Shown: piece by piece, positions 9,541 to 20,912 of the stretch
Layout: each line of letters begins with the position of its first letter
How positions within the stretch are numbered: the first letter of the stretch is position 1
Source: Anaeromyces robustus
Taxonomy: Eukaryota; Neocallimastigomycota; Neocallimastigomycetes; Neocallimastigales; Neocallimastigaceae
Assembly: GCA_002104895.1 (NCBI GenBank)
Contig: MCFG01000506.1
Span: forward strand, 1 to 40,091
Length of the DNA stretch: 40,091 nt
Reading direction: 5' to 3'
The notes under the pieces: model-generated
Told to the model about the DNA's origin: nothing
Database searches by the model: none
What the model saw: only the letters and a program-made list of their open reading frames with translations
Program-made: the position numbers and the translations under genes

Positions 9541-10925
9541 GAAGTGTTGTTAAGATCAAAAGAACTTTATAAACGACACATAAGAAAAGAATGGAACCTC
9601 CCGTCTTTGAAATTGGAAATATAGTTTGGATTCAGACGTCATCTTCTCTAAATATAGAAGATAGTTCTAAATTAGCTCCTTGTAAATATGGACCATATAA
9701 AGTTGTTGAAGTTTTAAAGAATAATTATTAGATATTAGAAAGTCCCCTTTTCCTAAACATTATCCAATATTCTATGTTTCACAATTAGAACCTTTTATTC
9801 CAACTCCTCCTTACTTTATGAAAAGAAATTTTCATGAAGAATCAATAAAGGATATTGTAGAAATATTTTTAGAACAAATTACAAAAAGAAATGCTACGAA
9901 TATAAAGTAATATAAATATATTACAGGTCTAATTGGGTTCCTTCTAGTGAAGTTGAAGATAACCCAAGAAATCAAAAAAATATATTTAGACTATTTAAAA
10001 AATGGAAGAATATATACTAGCATTAGCTATAATTAAAAAGTAAAAAAAAATTTTATTTTTATTCAATTTTTATTTTATTATATTTTTTACATATAGTATA
10101 TTTCAAAAAATTTTTTCAAAATTTCAATTGACCATTTTCCATCACAATTGAAATTACAAATTTTTAAAAATATTAAATTCAATAATTTTAACTATTTTTA
10201 ATTAATTTATTTTATAAATATCACAAAAAATTAACAATTTCAAAATTGAAATTTCAAAAAATTTCAAAATATCAATTTTCAACAATTTAAAACACAAAAA
10301 ATTTTAAAAACATTGTAAACATTGTTTTTATATATATATTATTAATATTAAAATTTTATTTTGGTCAAAAAACAATTTTGAAATTTTCGAAATGGACACT
10401 CTAAAATTCCTAATATTGTTAAATTAACACATTAAAATTAATTTAAATTTCAAAAATTTTCAAAATATTATTAATTTTATATATTTTTTAATATTAGACA
10501 ATCGTCCGGAATCCGATTTTTAGAAGAGGGTGTTGTTAAGATATCAATTGCAATTGAAATTATTATATTAATTTTTATATTATAAGATTATTTAAATAAT
10601 CTTTATATATATTTTAATATATTAAATTTATTATATAACAAATTATTAATTATATTATGCGTTAACGTATATTTAATATTCTTTGTAAGGTTATTAAATA
10701 TCTGAATTATATAGTTATATTATTATTTATCAATATTATATTTTTAAATAAAATTTTTATTAAAAAGCTAATATTAAAAGTGTTATTATTATTATTTAAT
10801 AAATAACGTGTTATTTTCATTGTGATTCTTTAAAGATTATTATTATTATATAAATAATAATAATAAAACTATATAATTAGTTATTTATTTAAATTAAAAA
10901 AGATAATCCATTAGTATTATTAACA
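9541..10925 (+). mobile_element. Old 3' end of a G1-type gypsy (integrase tail, PPT, LTR)
   Basis: The plus strand first gives the end of an integrase (9541-10036), with EVLLRSKELYKR, a PPVFEIGN block and FHVSQLEPF-like sequence. It is clearly related to the integrase at 25407-26888. About 480 bp of untranslated sequence follows, then the purine tract GAAGAGGGTGT (10523-10533), directly followed by an LTR from TGTTAAG (10534) to TTAACA (10925). This LTR is only about 392 bp and strongly diverged from the 694-bp G1 LTRs. It is a decayed fossil with several breaks. Confidence 0.75.
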
Positions 10926-11374
10926 ATATTTGTAAAGTTTAGGTTTAACGAGTAACTTAGTCAAAATACACAATAATCTAATACGGAGGGTGTACAAATA
11001 ATAATTATTTTTAATATGAGTTTTTTTTATTTAAGTTTATTAATTATTTATTATTACAAGTAATTAGATTATTAAATAGCTTCAAAGAATGTGAGAATAC
11101 ATATTTCATAAATCTTTTATACATTTCAATATAAGTAAATTAATATTTATATTAAGTATAATATATATTAAAAATAATATAAATAATAATATAATTTGAT
11201 AACAAAATAAAAGTATAATTTATATTCAATTGTATTATGAAATTAATAATAATTAAAGTGTTTAAGGATTTGAGGCGCATGATAATTCTTAATAATTATT
11301 ATTTAGTAGATATAATGTGACATATCAATATCCTTAATAAGTTAAAAAATTCGATTTGATGATTTATAGGGGGA
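10926..11374. other. No gene recognised
   Basis: AT-rich sequence without a supported frame or repeat end. It includes a short less AT-rich patch near 10970-11000 (AATACGGAGGGTGTAC) of unknown origin. Confidence 0.4.
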
Positions 11375-11800
11375 ATGCCTGTTAAGAAGTTCATTTTTGC
11401 TGTTAATATACTAATCTGTTCTTCATTAGCATTTATCACCAATGTATGTTAAGTCAAGTCAACTATAACAAATCAGATAATAAAACCAGAATCCACATAT
11501 TACGGATTTAGTGTTATATATGTTAGCTCTATTTCGTTATAATTGATTAATAACACGATTTTGGTGTAATAGAAGTCACAGTAACATATGGTGCTTTTAA
11601 TTTTTATAGAATTACTTTTAACTCATTATTAGGAAATCTTACTTTATTATAGTTCTTATACAGCTGAATATTATAATAGTTTTAATAGTTTAATAATAGA
11701 AGATACCAGTTAAAGAAGTAATAAAACAGTAATGGTAATAGACAATAATATTATAGATGATCAAGTAGCACTTGTAAATTACACAAAATAAGTATTTAAA
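11375..11800 (+). pseudogene. Possible relic of a host secreted-protein gene
   Basis: An ATG at 11375 opens 25 codons that read like a signal peptide: MPVKK followed by a hydrophobic core (FIFAVNILICSSLAFI), with stop at 11450. The sequence at 11444 is GTATGT, the common fungal 5' splice site, so the short frame may be a first exon. A CAG at about 11474-11476 would keep phase 0 and open about 20 more codons (KPESTYYGFSVIYVSS). Further frames with plausible protein composition (VTVTYGAFNFY, FNSLLGNLTLL, VIDNNIIDDQVALVNYTK) are scattered to 11790 and are interrupted. The base composition is less AT-rich than the surroundings. I do not recognise the family. It looks decayed, and the call rests on the leader and splice site only. 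Confidence 0.3.
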
Positions 11801-12081
11801 TAAAGATAATTTTAAATATTTTATTTTATTTTACATAATAATACATCAACCTTATATTGGTTTGTTAAACCCTTCTTTTTCTATGAAAGAGTGGTTTAAC
11901 CCTTCTCCTTTGTTCTTCTTAACAACATAAGGTTAAGTCAGATTCTGGCTGATGGATTACTGTTTATATTTATATAAATGTTGAAAATAGATTTTTGATT
12001 TATGGCATTTATTGAAACGTTGGTGTAAAAAACTATTTATTTATTTATTATGGAAATATTTATTTATAATATTTATAGTTT
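11801..12081. other. No gene recognised
   Basis: AT-rich with one less AT-rich patch at about 11840-11960. No frame or repeat could be supported. Confidence 0.4.
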
Positions 12082-12347
12082 AAAATTTATATTTTATTTA
12101 TTATTACAAAATAAATTACTATTAAAATTGTGTGAATATTTAAATAAATTTAATTCCATGAGTATTTAATGAATGATTTATATATATTATTATAATAATT
12201 AATAATGTTAAATAAAAACAATATGATTATAAAATTATATATATTTTATAATTTTATAATCTTATTGTTTTTATTTAAATATTAATTTAATATTCACACA
12301 ATTATAATAGTAATTTATTTTGTAATAATAAATAAAATATAAATTTT
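12082..12347. repeat. Foldback element (MITE-like) with 62-bp inverted arms
   Basis: Arms 12082-12143 and 12286-12347 are inverted copies that differ at very few bases. Both contain ACAAAATAAATTACTATTA and TGTGTGAATATT. A second hairpin, 12210-12276, lies inside with stem AAATAAAAACAATA and its complement. No coding sequence is present. The ends lack a TSD I can be sure of because the flanks are simple A/T. A foldback or MITE of unknown superfamily is most likely. Confidence 0.75.
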
Positions 12348-13239
12348 AAATTTTTATTTATTTAATAACAATATATTTTAGAATTGAATAGATATGATAA
12401 TATTAACATATATACTATTTAAAAGTATAAATTAAACGATTCTAAAATATTTTAAATAAATAATATGACTTAAAAACAATTTCTAAAATAATTTTAAAAT
12501 AATTACTAATTACTTTTTAATTATTCTTTATATTTAAATAATTCTAAACTAGAAATAATAAAAATTAATTTTATTTGTAAATAAACAAACTTATTTATTT
12601 TATTAATATTTTTAATATAATTTTTAATTTATTTTATTATATATTTTTAATTATTTATTATTTTTATAAATTATTATAAATAGTTTAATTTTAAAGAAAA
12701 ATATAAATATTTGTAGTAATGAATTAATTACATGAAAATATTTACTATTTAATAAAATAGATTATTAGTCAAAAATTCAAAATATAAATACTACTTTTAA
12801 ATCTAATAGTTAAATAAAAATAATAATATAATAAATTAGCAAAACTTTTATAAATATATTTTAACTTAATAATAAATTAATCTTTATAAAAACAATTTTT
12901 AGTATTTAAATTCTAATCTACTTCATTTTACAAATATACAATTATTTCTGAAAATATAATGATAATATCACTTTCTTTAACTAAAGAATTAAGATATTAT
13001 TACATTGTATTATTGTTACAAATTAAAGTATATTATTAAATTATTTAAATTATAATATTTAATATAATAAAAATAATTATTAAAATATGTTAATACTAAA
13101 TATCAATGTATTTGAAATTATAAATTCAAATTAAAATCCAGTTTATATCTTAATATTAAATGTACCAGGAATTAGGTTAATAGTCTTACAAAAATTACAA
13201 GTTATTGAAAATTCAATTCTTATTTAAACCAATTTTAAA
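12348..13239. other. AT-rich sequence, nothing recognised
   Basis: Dense stops in all frames, and no repeat end or RNA motif. ATGTACCAGGAATTA near 13158 recurs as ATTTACCAGGAATTA near 36648, which hints at a further old repeat. Confidence 0.45.
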
Positions 13240-13800
13240 TTAGTAATAATTAATCATATCTTTAATTTATATAATTTATTTATTTTATTATAGATAAAAT
13301 AACTATTTTGAAGATCTTATTTAATTACAAATCTTTAGAAATTTTTGAATTCAAAGTAATTCTTTAGAATATTATAATAATTATTTAAAATATTATAGTA
13401 ATTAATTAATAATTATTATAATTTATCTAAAACTATTATAATTATTTATTAATACTTAATTCTGTATTATTATGACCAATAAAATAATAATTGGTATAAA
13501 GATTTCATCTATATAATTTCTAATTTTACATTTAAAATTAGAAATTCTTTAACTCTATTATCTCGCGAATTTATTGTCTAATGAGCTGAAATTAAGATAT
13601 ATTATAGTTCTTGAGTATTTCGTATTTATTTTTATTAATTTATTAAGTATTAAATTTAGTAATTTTTATAGCAATATCATTTAATTTTATAATATAAATA
13701 TTCTCCAATAATCACCTCTATTAATAAAAATCGAATTTTAAATGATTTTTGTCAATAACGAATTTTAATTTTAATTCCTTTATTAATTCAATTAAATCTA
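13240..13800 (+). repeat. Dispersed repeat R1, copy 2
   Basis: The blocks match R1 in order: TATAGATAAAATAACTATTTTGAAGATCTTA, TATCTCGCGAATTTATTG...GAGCTGAAATTAAGATATATTATAG, TTATTTTTATTAATTTATTAAG, and CGAATTTTAAATGATTTTTGTCAATAACG. It is more AT-rich than copy 1, hence older or more mutated. Ends are approximate. Confidence 0.5.
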
Positions 13801-15099
13801 CTGAAAATAGTAATTACATAAATTTTATTAATTAATATAATTATAAATTCGAATGACTAACTTAACTAATGTCTAAACTAAATCCATAAATTTAAATAGA
13901 ATAATGATTAAATAAAAACATTAATTGTACTTTAAATTAATCATTATACCAATTTTATTTAGAAGTTATATTTTAATTTATCATTAATATTTAAATTCTA
14001 AATAAAGAAGTATTAATATTTTTATTAATAATTAAATTTAAAAAAAAATATGTAAATAATTGTATGAATCAATAATTAAAATTAATAATATACTTTAAAT
14101 TCATTTAAATTATTAAATCAAAATAATAAAGCATATAATTATATAACTTTTAGTGTAAAATGCAATTATAATAATTTACAGTAGGAAGTTTAATAAATAG
14201 TATAATTAAAATTTAAATTTTTAAAAAATTATTAGAATAGAATTAATATTTTAGTTTAACAAAAAGAAAAATAGTAATAATAAAAATTAATAATAGTAAG
14301 GAAATCATAGTTAATTATAGAAATTATATTAATCAAAAAAGTTATAAATAATATAAAAAATTAAAAGTAATATTTCATTTTAAAACCGAAATATAGAGAT
14401 TATTCTTGATTTATGTGTAATGAAACTTATAATTGTAATTACTAGATACGAAATTTTAAGAATAATGATTTTTACTATAGGTTAGTTGTATAAAAATTAT
14501 ATGCTTTAAAATTTTATTATATATATATTTTCTTAATTATTATTTCAATATTTATTTAATTAAATAATTTTTTAATAGTTTACTTATTTCCTTTTATTAA
14601 TAAAATATGTATTTACTTTTTATTTGTAACTTTATACATCCTTTGTATAATGGGATTTTTCTGCTTATTTTATTTTATGGCTTAATAATTTTGATTTACC
14701 TAAATCATCTGTATCAAGAGATAATATTCACATTATTTAACATTAAATAATATTTTTATTTCTAATTTTTGAGGGATTATTATGTAATAATGTAATGATT
14801 TTATATATTGTAAGAGTTTTTACTAGCGGTAGTCTGTTATTGGACTATTACCTACATAAGTACGATCCAATATATTCTTCAATTGTTGTTCAAATTATAA
14901 TTATTTATTAATTCTACTCCTTTTCTTTACAAACAATAAAATCAGACAATTTTTATTGGTGATATTCATTCATAAAGTATTATTTATGTATATTCTAATT
15001 TATAAATATTTAATGTATATTTAATCTTTAGAATTATTATTAAAATTAAAATAAATATTAATAATATTTTTGAAAGTTTCCTTAAAATATTTAGTGATA
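13801..15099. other. AT-rich sequence, nothing recognised
   Basis: No supported frame. A less AT-rich patch at 14815-14890 (ACTAGCGGTAGTCTG...GTACGATCCAA) could be a decayed element end, but no family was recognised. Confidence 0.4.
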
Positions 15100-17300
15100 T
15101 TTTTTTTAGTAGAAAGTTTTTTTAAATTTTTATTATCACTAATATCATTATTATTAATAATAAATGAATTATTTTCACACAAATAGATATTATCGACACT
15201 AAAATTTTACATATATTATTATTTTCTAAATAATTTTTTGTATTAATTATATTAGTATTAAAATTTTCTTAAAAATCTTTAATGTTATTATTGATAATAC
15301 TTATTAAAATTTCTAGAAAAATTATTACTAGTAAAACAATTAAAATTATTAGAATTATTAGAAAAATAGTTTTATTATTAATATTTTATTATAATTATTT
15401 CTATATATAATTTTTCATTAAAATCTTCTAAAATACTTTTATTTACACTATTAATAAATGTATATATTTTTATTTTTAGTTACTAATAAATAATCGATTA
15501 GTATATCTTTATTTAATTCTTCGAATTCATCATTAATACCTTTTTCCTCATTAATTTCATATACACTTTAAAATCTTCCTTTTTCTCTGACATAATCAGT
15601 CTTTTGATATAGTATGTGCTCTGAAAAGTCTGTTATTAAATTTATTCTTTCTAATTCTTCTATACCTCTTAAAAAGAAATTTTTAAATTAATATAAAAAA
15701 GGATTTTCTAAATAATATTCCCAATAGTCTGGAGTTGTATATTTTAAACCTTTTAATAAATCCGCTCATAATTTAGGAAAAATATCAAGTAGCTGGCAAA
15801 TAGTTATGTTTGTAAATTTATTGTCTATATCCTATATTATGGTATTCTTGATTTTCAACAATTTTTAATACTTTAGTGGTATTTTTTATCATTTTTCGGC
15901 TTTCTTTTTGGTATAAAGTTGAATTCTTTTGATAAATCTTTAATTTCTTTGTCTCTTTTCTTCTTATTATTTTTCTTTAGCTTTTTCAATTTTATAGGTT
16001 CATTTATAAATGAAGGAGCGAGATGTTGCAAAGAGTTTAATTTTTATTTTCTTTTTCTAAATTATTATTTTTGTCTTTATTTTCTGGTTTCATTTCCGTT
16101 GGTTCTTGAATATTTGAAGGAACTTTTATAAGTTGTGAATTTTCATTTAAACTTTCTATTATTGTTTTCTTGTATGGATTATTATTATTTGATTTTCTTG
16201 AATTATTATTATTATTATGAGTATTCAATTGATTATTCGTAAACATAACTTTATTATTACAACGGTTAGGAGTTTAAATCTCCGTTTCTTATAATTTTTC
16301 TATTTCTAAAGGATTTTTAATATTTCCAGGTTTAGTGGTAATTACGTGAATTCTAAACAGTTTAGATGCAACAGAATCAACATAAACATGTATAGTAATA
16401 AGTTGTTTAAATTATATTTTAAGTTTATTATATTCCAATTAAAATTTTTTTATACCATCCGTAACATTTATCAAACGTTCTTGGACACAATCTTTTGCTC
16501 AAATAAATGTTTTCTTTTCTTCATTAATGTCAGACAGTTCCATTGTTATTTTAAATTCAGTCCAACTTTCTATATCATTTTCTTAACTACCAAGTCTTAG
16601 TAGCATCATAGAGATTTCACTAATTTTCATATTTAATTCTGATAAATTAGATAATTTAATTTTATTTATTTAAATAATTATAATAATTCTTATAAATTAA
16701 TTATTTTTGTTATTAATTTTATATAATTTGTGAATAAAAAATGAGAATAATAGTTAAAATTTTTTAAAATATCTAATGGAATGTCAAGAAATTATTAATA
16801 GTATAATTATTAATAGTATAAATTATTTTTTATTGCAAAAAATTAATTATTAATATTTTATATAACGTTTAACAATAGAAAATTATAAGAAATTTAATAT
16901 TACTTTAATTATTTAAAGATTTACAAAGATTTTATTAGAATAATTAGAAGTTTAATAAGGAATTTTCTTTAATTATAATTAACAAATATATTTTTTCTCT
17001 TAATGTTATTAAGAGAATATATTGTTAATAATAACTTATTAATATTTTTCTCACTATAAAGAATTTCGATCTCGTACTTAGACCCTTATTCAATATCTTT
17101 TAATTTTTTCTTCAAGCTCTACTTTCAAATCGAACTTGATACTCTTTTGTTGAGAGTAGATATTAAACTGTCTAAACATTTCTACTCCCGCTTGTTGAGT
17201 ATCTGCTTGAATACTATTTTATTAGATTATTTTTAATTAATCTATATTTCAACCTCCAATCTAGTCTATAAACGGCAACAAATATATTATTAATAATACT
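15100..17300 (-). mobile_element. Decayed gypsy-like Gag/polyprotein (minus strand)
   Basis: Patches of protein-like sequence succeed one another on the minus strand: an N-terminal Gag-like stretch near 17100-17200 (TQQAGVEMFRQFN...LKVELEEKI), a patch at 16470-16620 (ESWTEFKITMELSDINEEKK), an Asn-rich linker at 16037-16246, a patch near 15990 (LAPSFINEPIKLKKLKKN), then ITICQLLDIFPK and PDYWEYYLENPF at 15720-15810. The order suits the Gag-to-protease part of an LTR retroelement; ITICQLLDIFPK-like motifs precede the protease in some fungal elements. No LTR is visible. It is heavily broken and old. Confidence 0.5.
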
Positions 17301-18023
17301 GTTATAATTAAATATAGAATGAGGCTGTTGGATGAAAAATACCTTAGCTAAATAGGGTTTCTATAATATAAGAGAATATTTTAATTCAGAAAATTGTAAT
17401 ACTATTAAAACAATTAATTGTTTAAGTTATCTAAATTATAGAATTTTTCATAAATTGTTGAAATTATTAACTATTTCATTGAAATATCTAAATTATTTCT
17501 AAAATAATAGTAGATACACACTAAATTTCAAAATATATAATTAATAAGTTTTATTAAAACAATTATTCGTGATTCAATAAATGTTAAAATTAAATAATAT
17601 TTCATTTTAACTCTCTTGATTTATTCTTATTTTTAAATACAAAATTATTGATTGCTTTTATAAAAGAAAGCAAAATATTCTTTTATATTACATGAATTTA
17701 TTATTATAATTTTTAAACCATTTTGATTATCATTATTCATTTAATTATTATTATTTAAAGATTTTATTTTAAAATTTATATTAAAATTACTTTTGCTATT
17801 AATAATAATTTATTTATTAATATTTTCTATTCTAATTATTAAATATTTCTTTATTTAATATTTTAAACAAAACAAAATATTAAACATTTTATACAGAAAT
17901 ATTTAACTTGCATATTAAATATTTTATAAATAATACAATTATAATCATTTTTTTATTTTACTTTTTCATAATAATTATATAGCAGAATATTTTTATTTCT
18001 GTATTTGTCTATAATTTTTTAAG
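17301..18023. other. AT-rich sequence, nothing recognised
   Basis: No frame, repeat end or RNA motif could be supported. Confidence 0.45.
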
Positions 18024-18120
18024 TTCAAGAAGCAGGACGCAAGTCGTACAGGGCGGCCCTTCACGACGCGGGAGGAAGGGTGATGAGGCCTGCTTCATGG
18101 ACATTTCAGTGTCAAGGGAG
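18024..18120. other. GC-rich structured island (possible ncRNA or foreign insert)
   Basis: About 95 bp with roughly 60% G+C by eye stands in sequence of under 20%. GAAGCAGG (18030-18037) and CCTGCTTC (18089-18096) form a perfect 8-bp outer stem. Inside, GTCGTACAGGG (18046-18056) pairs with CCCTTCACGAC (18060-18070) except for two positions, with a 3-nt loop. A GTGATGA reminiscent of a C/D snoRNA C box occurs at 18081-18087, but no clear D box. The minus strand has an open stretch reading SMKQASSPFLPRREG, which I cannot assign. No RNA family was recognised. Confidence 0.4.
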
Positions 18121-18639
18121 AGAAAAAAAAATAAAAAGGAAAAGAATATATAAAAATTATTGTATAATTCTTAAATTTTATAAAAATATATTATAAGACA
18201 TTAATAAGATTTATTTAAAGTTAATTGTAGTATAATAGAAAAATATATAGATAAAATATTTATTTAATATAGAAATTTATTTAATAATAATTATTATAAG
18301 AATATTTATTATAAAATATTTACTAATAATTAATTATATATATTAATAAAAGATTTTGATAAAATTTAAGAATAATTTATTATAACTAATATAATTTATT
18401 AGTTTATTAAATTATTTATTTAGTTATCAAGTTAATAATATTACAAATATTATAAATAATTGAAAATTTATACTAATTCTAAACTAATAATTATTAATAC
18501 ATTTATATAATTTAATTCTAATATATATATGCTTGTATAAAACTATATAATATGAATAAAATAATATATGTAAGAATCTAATAATAAAATTATTATATTA
18601 TTGATAATTAATAAAAATAAAAATTGATTTATAATAAAT
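18121..18639. other. AT-rich sequence, nothing recognised
   Basis: Short A/T runs. The TGTATAAAACTATATAATATGAATAAAATAAT stretch near 18533 resembles the minus strand of the 1000-1200 region, so R1 may extend into here, but the similarity is weak. Confidence 0.4.
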
Positions 18640-19240
18640 TATCTATTATACTAATGAATCAATTATATATTATAATTAATCATATCTTATTTTTATATAA
18701 TAATTTGAATATTTTAACATATATAAATAGCTATTTTTAATAATCATTGATACAAATATTTTTCTATATAATATTTAATATTATATTTAAGGACAATTCT
18801 AAATTATTGATTATTTTTTATATATTAAAAAATTCTTTAAAGTTCAATATCTTGCTAGCTAATTGTCAAAATGTTCTTTGAAATTAAGATGTATTATAGC
18901 TTTTAAGTAGATATTCCTAATGAGAATAAAATTAAATATTGAAATGTTCAATTTAATGGTAATTATAACTAACCAGTAGACTATTTTTATTAAATATATT
19001 AATTCTACAAATTATATTTTTTTATATATTAATTGTAGGAAAATTTCAATATTTAAGGAGTTATCGTTATTTTTCTTCGTTTTATTTTTATTAATTTATT
19101 AAGTAAAGTTGATATAAATTAATTTTAATGATAAAAACCTTTTACTTTTATTATTTAATTATTTCTTCTAATAACAAATGTTTAAGTAATTAAAAAATAG
19201 TCAAAGTATTTTTAGCAAAAACGAAATTTAATATAACAAT
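18640..19240 (+). repeat. Dispersed repeat R1, copy 3, with an inserted arm
   Basis: R1 blocks occur in order: CAATATCTTGCTAGCTAATTGTC...TGAAATTAAGATGTATTATAG, CCTAATGAGAATAAAATTAAA, then GTTATCGTTATTTTTCTTCG and AAAAACGAAATTTAA. About 100 bp (18946-19045) not found in the other copies split the repeat. This inserted part is the left arm of the inverted repeat described separately. Confidence 0.5.
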
Positions 19241-19376
19241 TTAATTTATTAATATTCAATACAGTTTAAAATTATGGATTAGGAAACAATTAATATATAA
19301 AAGAATATAATTTGTAGAATATATTTAATAAAAATGGTCTACTGGTTAGTTATAATTACCATTAAATTGAACATTC
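18946..19376. repeat. Large inverted repeat, arms about 95 bp
   Basis: 18949-19043 and 19283-19375 are inverted copies. One arm reads ACTAACCAGTAGACTA and the other TAGTCTACTGGTTAGT-like, and both arms contain the ATAATTTGTAGAAT block. The right arm carries the front of a decayed tRNA-like LTR-C module, so the left arm is an inverted copy of the same LTR fragment, dropped into R1. Roughly 240 bp lie between the arms. Confidence 0.7.
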
Positions 19377-19470
19377 TGGGCTTGACTCACAATTCGATCC
19401 AATTTTATTAAAAGTATTATTTAAAATTATTTATTATTAATGTTTGTGTTTTATTTCTGTATATATTATA
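19335..19470 (+). repeat. Decayed LTR-C fragment with tRNA-like boxes
   Basis: TGGTCTACTGGTTA (19335-19348) and GGCTTGACTC (19379-19388) are mutated forms of box A and box B at the same 44-nt spacing as in the other LTR-C copies. Downstream sequence (ATTATTTAAAATTATTTATTATTAATG...TTTTATTTCTGTAT) also matches. Neither end is visible. It is an old relic. Confidence 0.6.
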
Positions 19471-20196
19471 GCAGAAACACAATTTCACCAAACTCTAGAA
19501 TTCCATTAGATTAAACACCTATACATTGATAATTATATTTATACCCTTTTTAATAATAATTTTTAAATAAATAAACTAAAACTTTAAAAAATAATTATTA
19601 CTAATATTTTAGCACTAACTTTCCAGAAGTAAAAAAGTACACTTAAAAATCCTGGTCAAATACAGAAATAAATATTCTAAATAATATTTAAATAAAGTAA
19701 AATAATAAAAACTAAATGAATTATTTATAAAATAGTAATGCTAATATTAACGATCTTATTATGATTATGAATATTGGTAAAAAATATAAATCTTGTACAA
19801 ACTATATTTAGTGTTTAAAGAAAAATAAATATTATAGCTTTATACAGTAATGCATTTAACTTCAACAATAAAGTATTTATTTTTATTTAAAATATTAAAT
19901 GATTTAAAGTAAATATTTAATAATTATAATTAATGAATAACAATAACAATAATAATTAAATATAAAATTTAAAATATAATTTTTAGAATGGTGAATTATT
20001 ATATTAATAATAATAATTAAATAATTAAAATAGTTGAAAGAATATATTAATGAATTAATGTAAAGATAATTTTCTTTCTTTTATAGAAACAATTAATAGT
20101 TTTTTATTTTTAATATTATTGAATCCTAGTAATATTGTTACTCGTTTAAATTTAATAATACCGAACAGAACTACCGAATTAGAATAGTCATAAGAA
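19471..20196. other. AT-rich sequence, nothing recognised
   Basis: No supported frame, repeat or RNA gene. Confidence 0.4.
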
Positions 20197-20358
20197 ATGC
20201 CATTTGATAAAAATTACGTCGATGTCGCTGATATCATTATTTTAAATATAAATAGAATTATTGGATGGATAAATGAAATAAACGAAAATATATTAACCAA
20301 TGATTTTAAAACAGAATTTCAAAAGCTTAAATTTTTTCAAAGTCAAATTAAACCTTAA
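20197..20358 (+). CDS. Hypothetical 53-residue frame, doubtful
   Basis: This open frame starts MPFDKNYVDVADIIILNINR and ends KFFQSQIKP. Its codon use looks protein-like compared with the flanks. It lies just upstream of a purine tract and an LTR-like start (20419-20440), where the end of a copia polyprotein would be expected. I cannot match it to an RNase H tail, so it is given as hypothetical only. Confidence 0.2.
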   Translation: MPFDKNYVDVADIIILNINRIIGWINEINENILTNDFKTEFQKLKFFQSQIKP

Positions 20359-20487
20359 ATATTAATAATTAAGTTTATAAAAAATTAATAAAGTTTTAAA
20401 TTCACAACATCAAACTTTAGGAGGGATGTTGAAAATAAAGTTTTAATATTTTACTAATTTTTTATAAACTTAATTATTAATATTTAA
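20355..20487. repeat. Perfect 33-nt inverted repeat around a PPT/LTR junction
   Basis: 20355-20387 and 20455-20487 are exact inverted copies (33 of 33). They bracket the purine tract AGGAGGGA (20419-20426) and the LTR-like start TGTTGAAAATAAAG (20427). The structure could form a long hairpin with a 67-nt loop. Confidence 0.8.
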
Positions 20488-20800
20488 TATTGTAAATCTT
20501 GGTTATAATATTTTATTAGTATAGTTTACTTAAATTGTATAATTATTAATCATGTACTATAAATATAATATTTTGTGTGTAAATGTGGCTTGTTACATTA
20601 ATAGTATTCATGTCATACAACTCTGTTTTACATACCCCTTGTACTACAGAATATTATTTATATAAAGTAATAATTTATATCATATTAATAAAATGAGGTT
20701 TACTAAATATAATATTTAAGATCAATTTCACAAAATATTAAAAGATTAAGAGTCTCATTACGACTCATGTTATTAATAATTTAAAACATAAACATTTAAA
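20419..20800 (+). mobile_element. Copia-type LTR start with polypurine tract (right end unclear)
   Basis: AGGAGGGA followed at once by TGTTGAAAATAAAG is the usual junction of a copia 3' polypurine tract and its LTR. The copia Gag at 20913 lies less than 500 bp downstream, so this LTR may also serve as that element's 5' LTR, with the tract left from a neighbouring or tandem copy. TACTATAAATATA near 20560 is a possible TATA box. No CA end or primer site could be fixed. Confidence 0.4.
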
Positions 20801-20912
20801 ATTATAATATTCAAATTTACTATTTTATAATAAAATAGTTATAAATTTCAATCTTTGATTTTTGAAATCTTGAAATTTCGAAATTTAAAATTTTTAAAAT
20901 TAAAATTTCACT

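Noticed and set aside
16346-16600. 84-residue plus-strand frame
   Set aside because: It is antisense to the Gag-like patch of the decayed minus-strand element (15100-17300).
18081-18087. C/D snoRNA (C box GTGATGA in the GC-rich island)
   Set aside because: No D box (CTGA) at a suitable distance and no terminal stem of the right kind; kept only as an unknown structured island.
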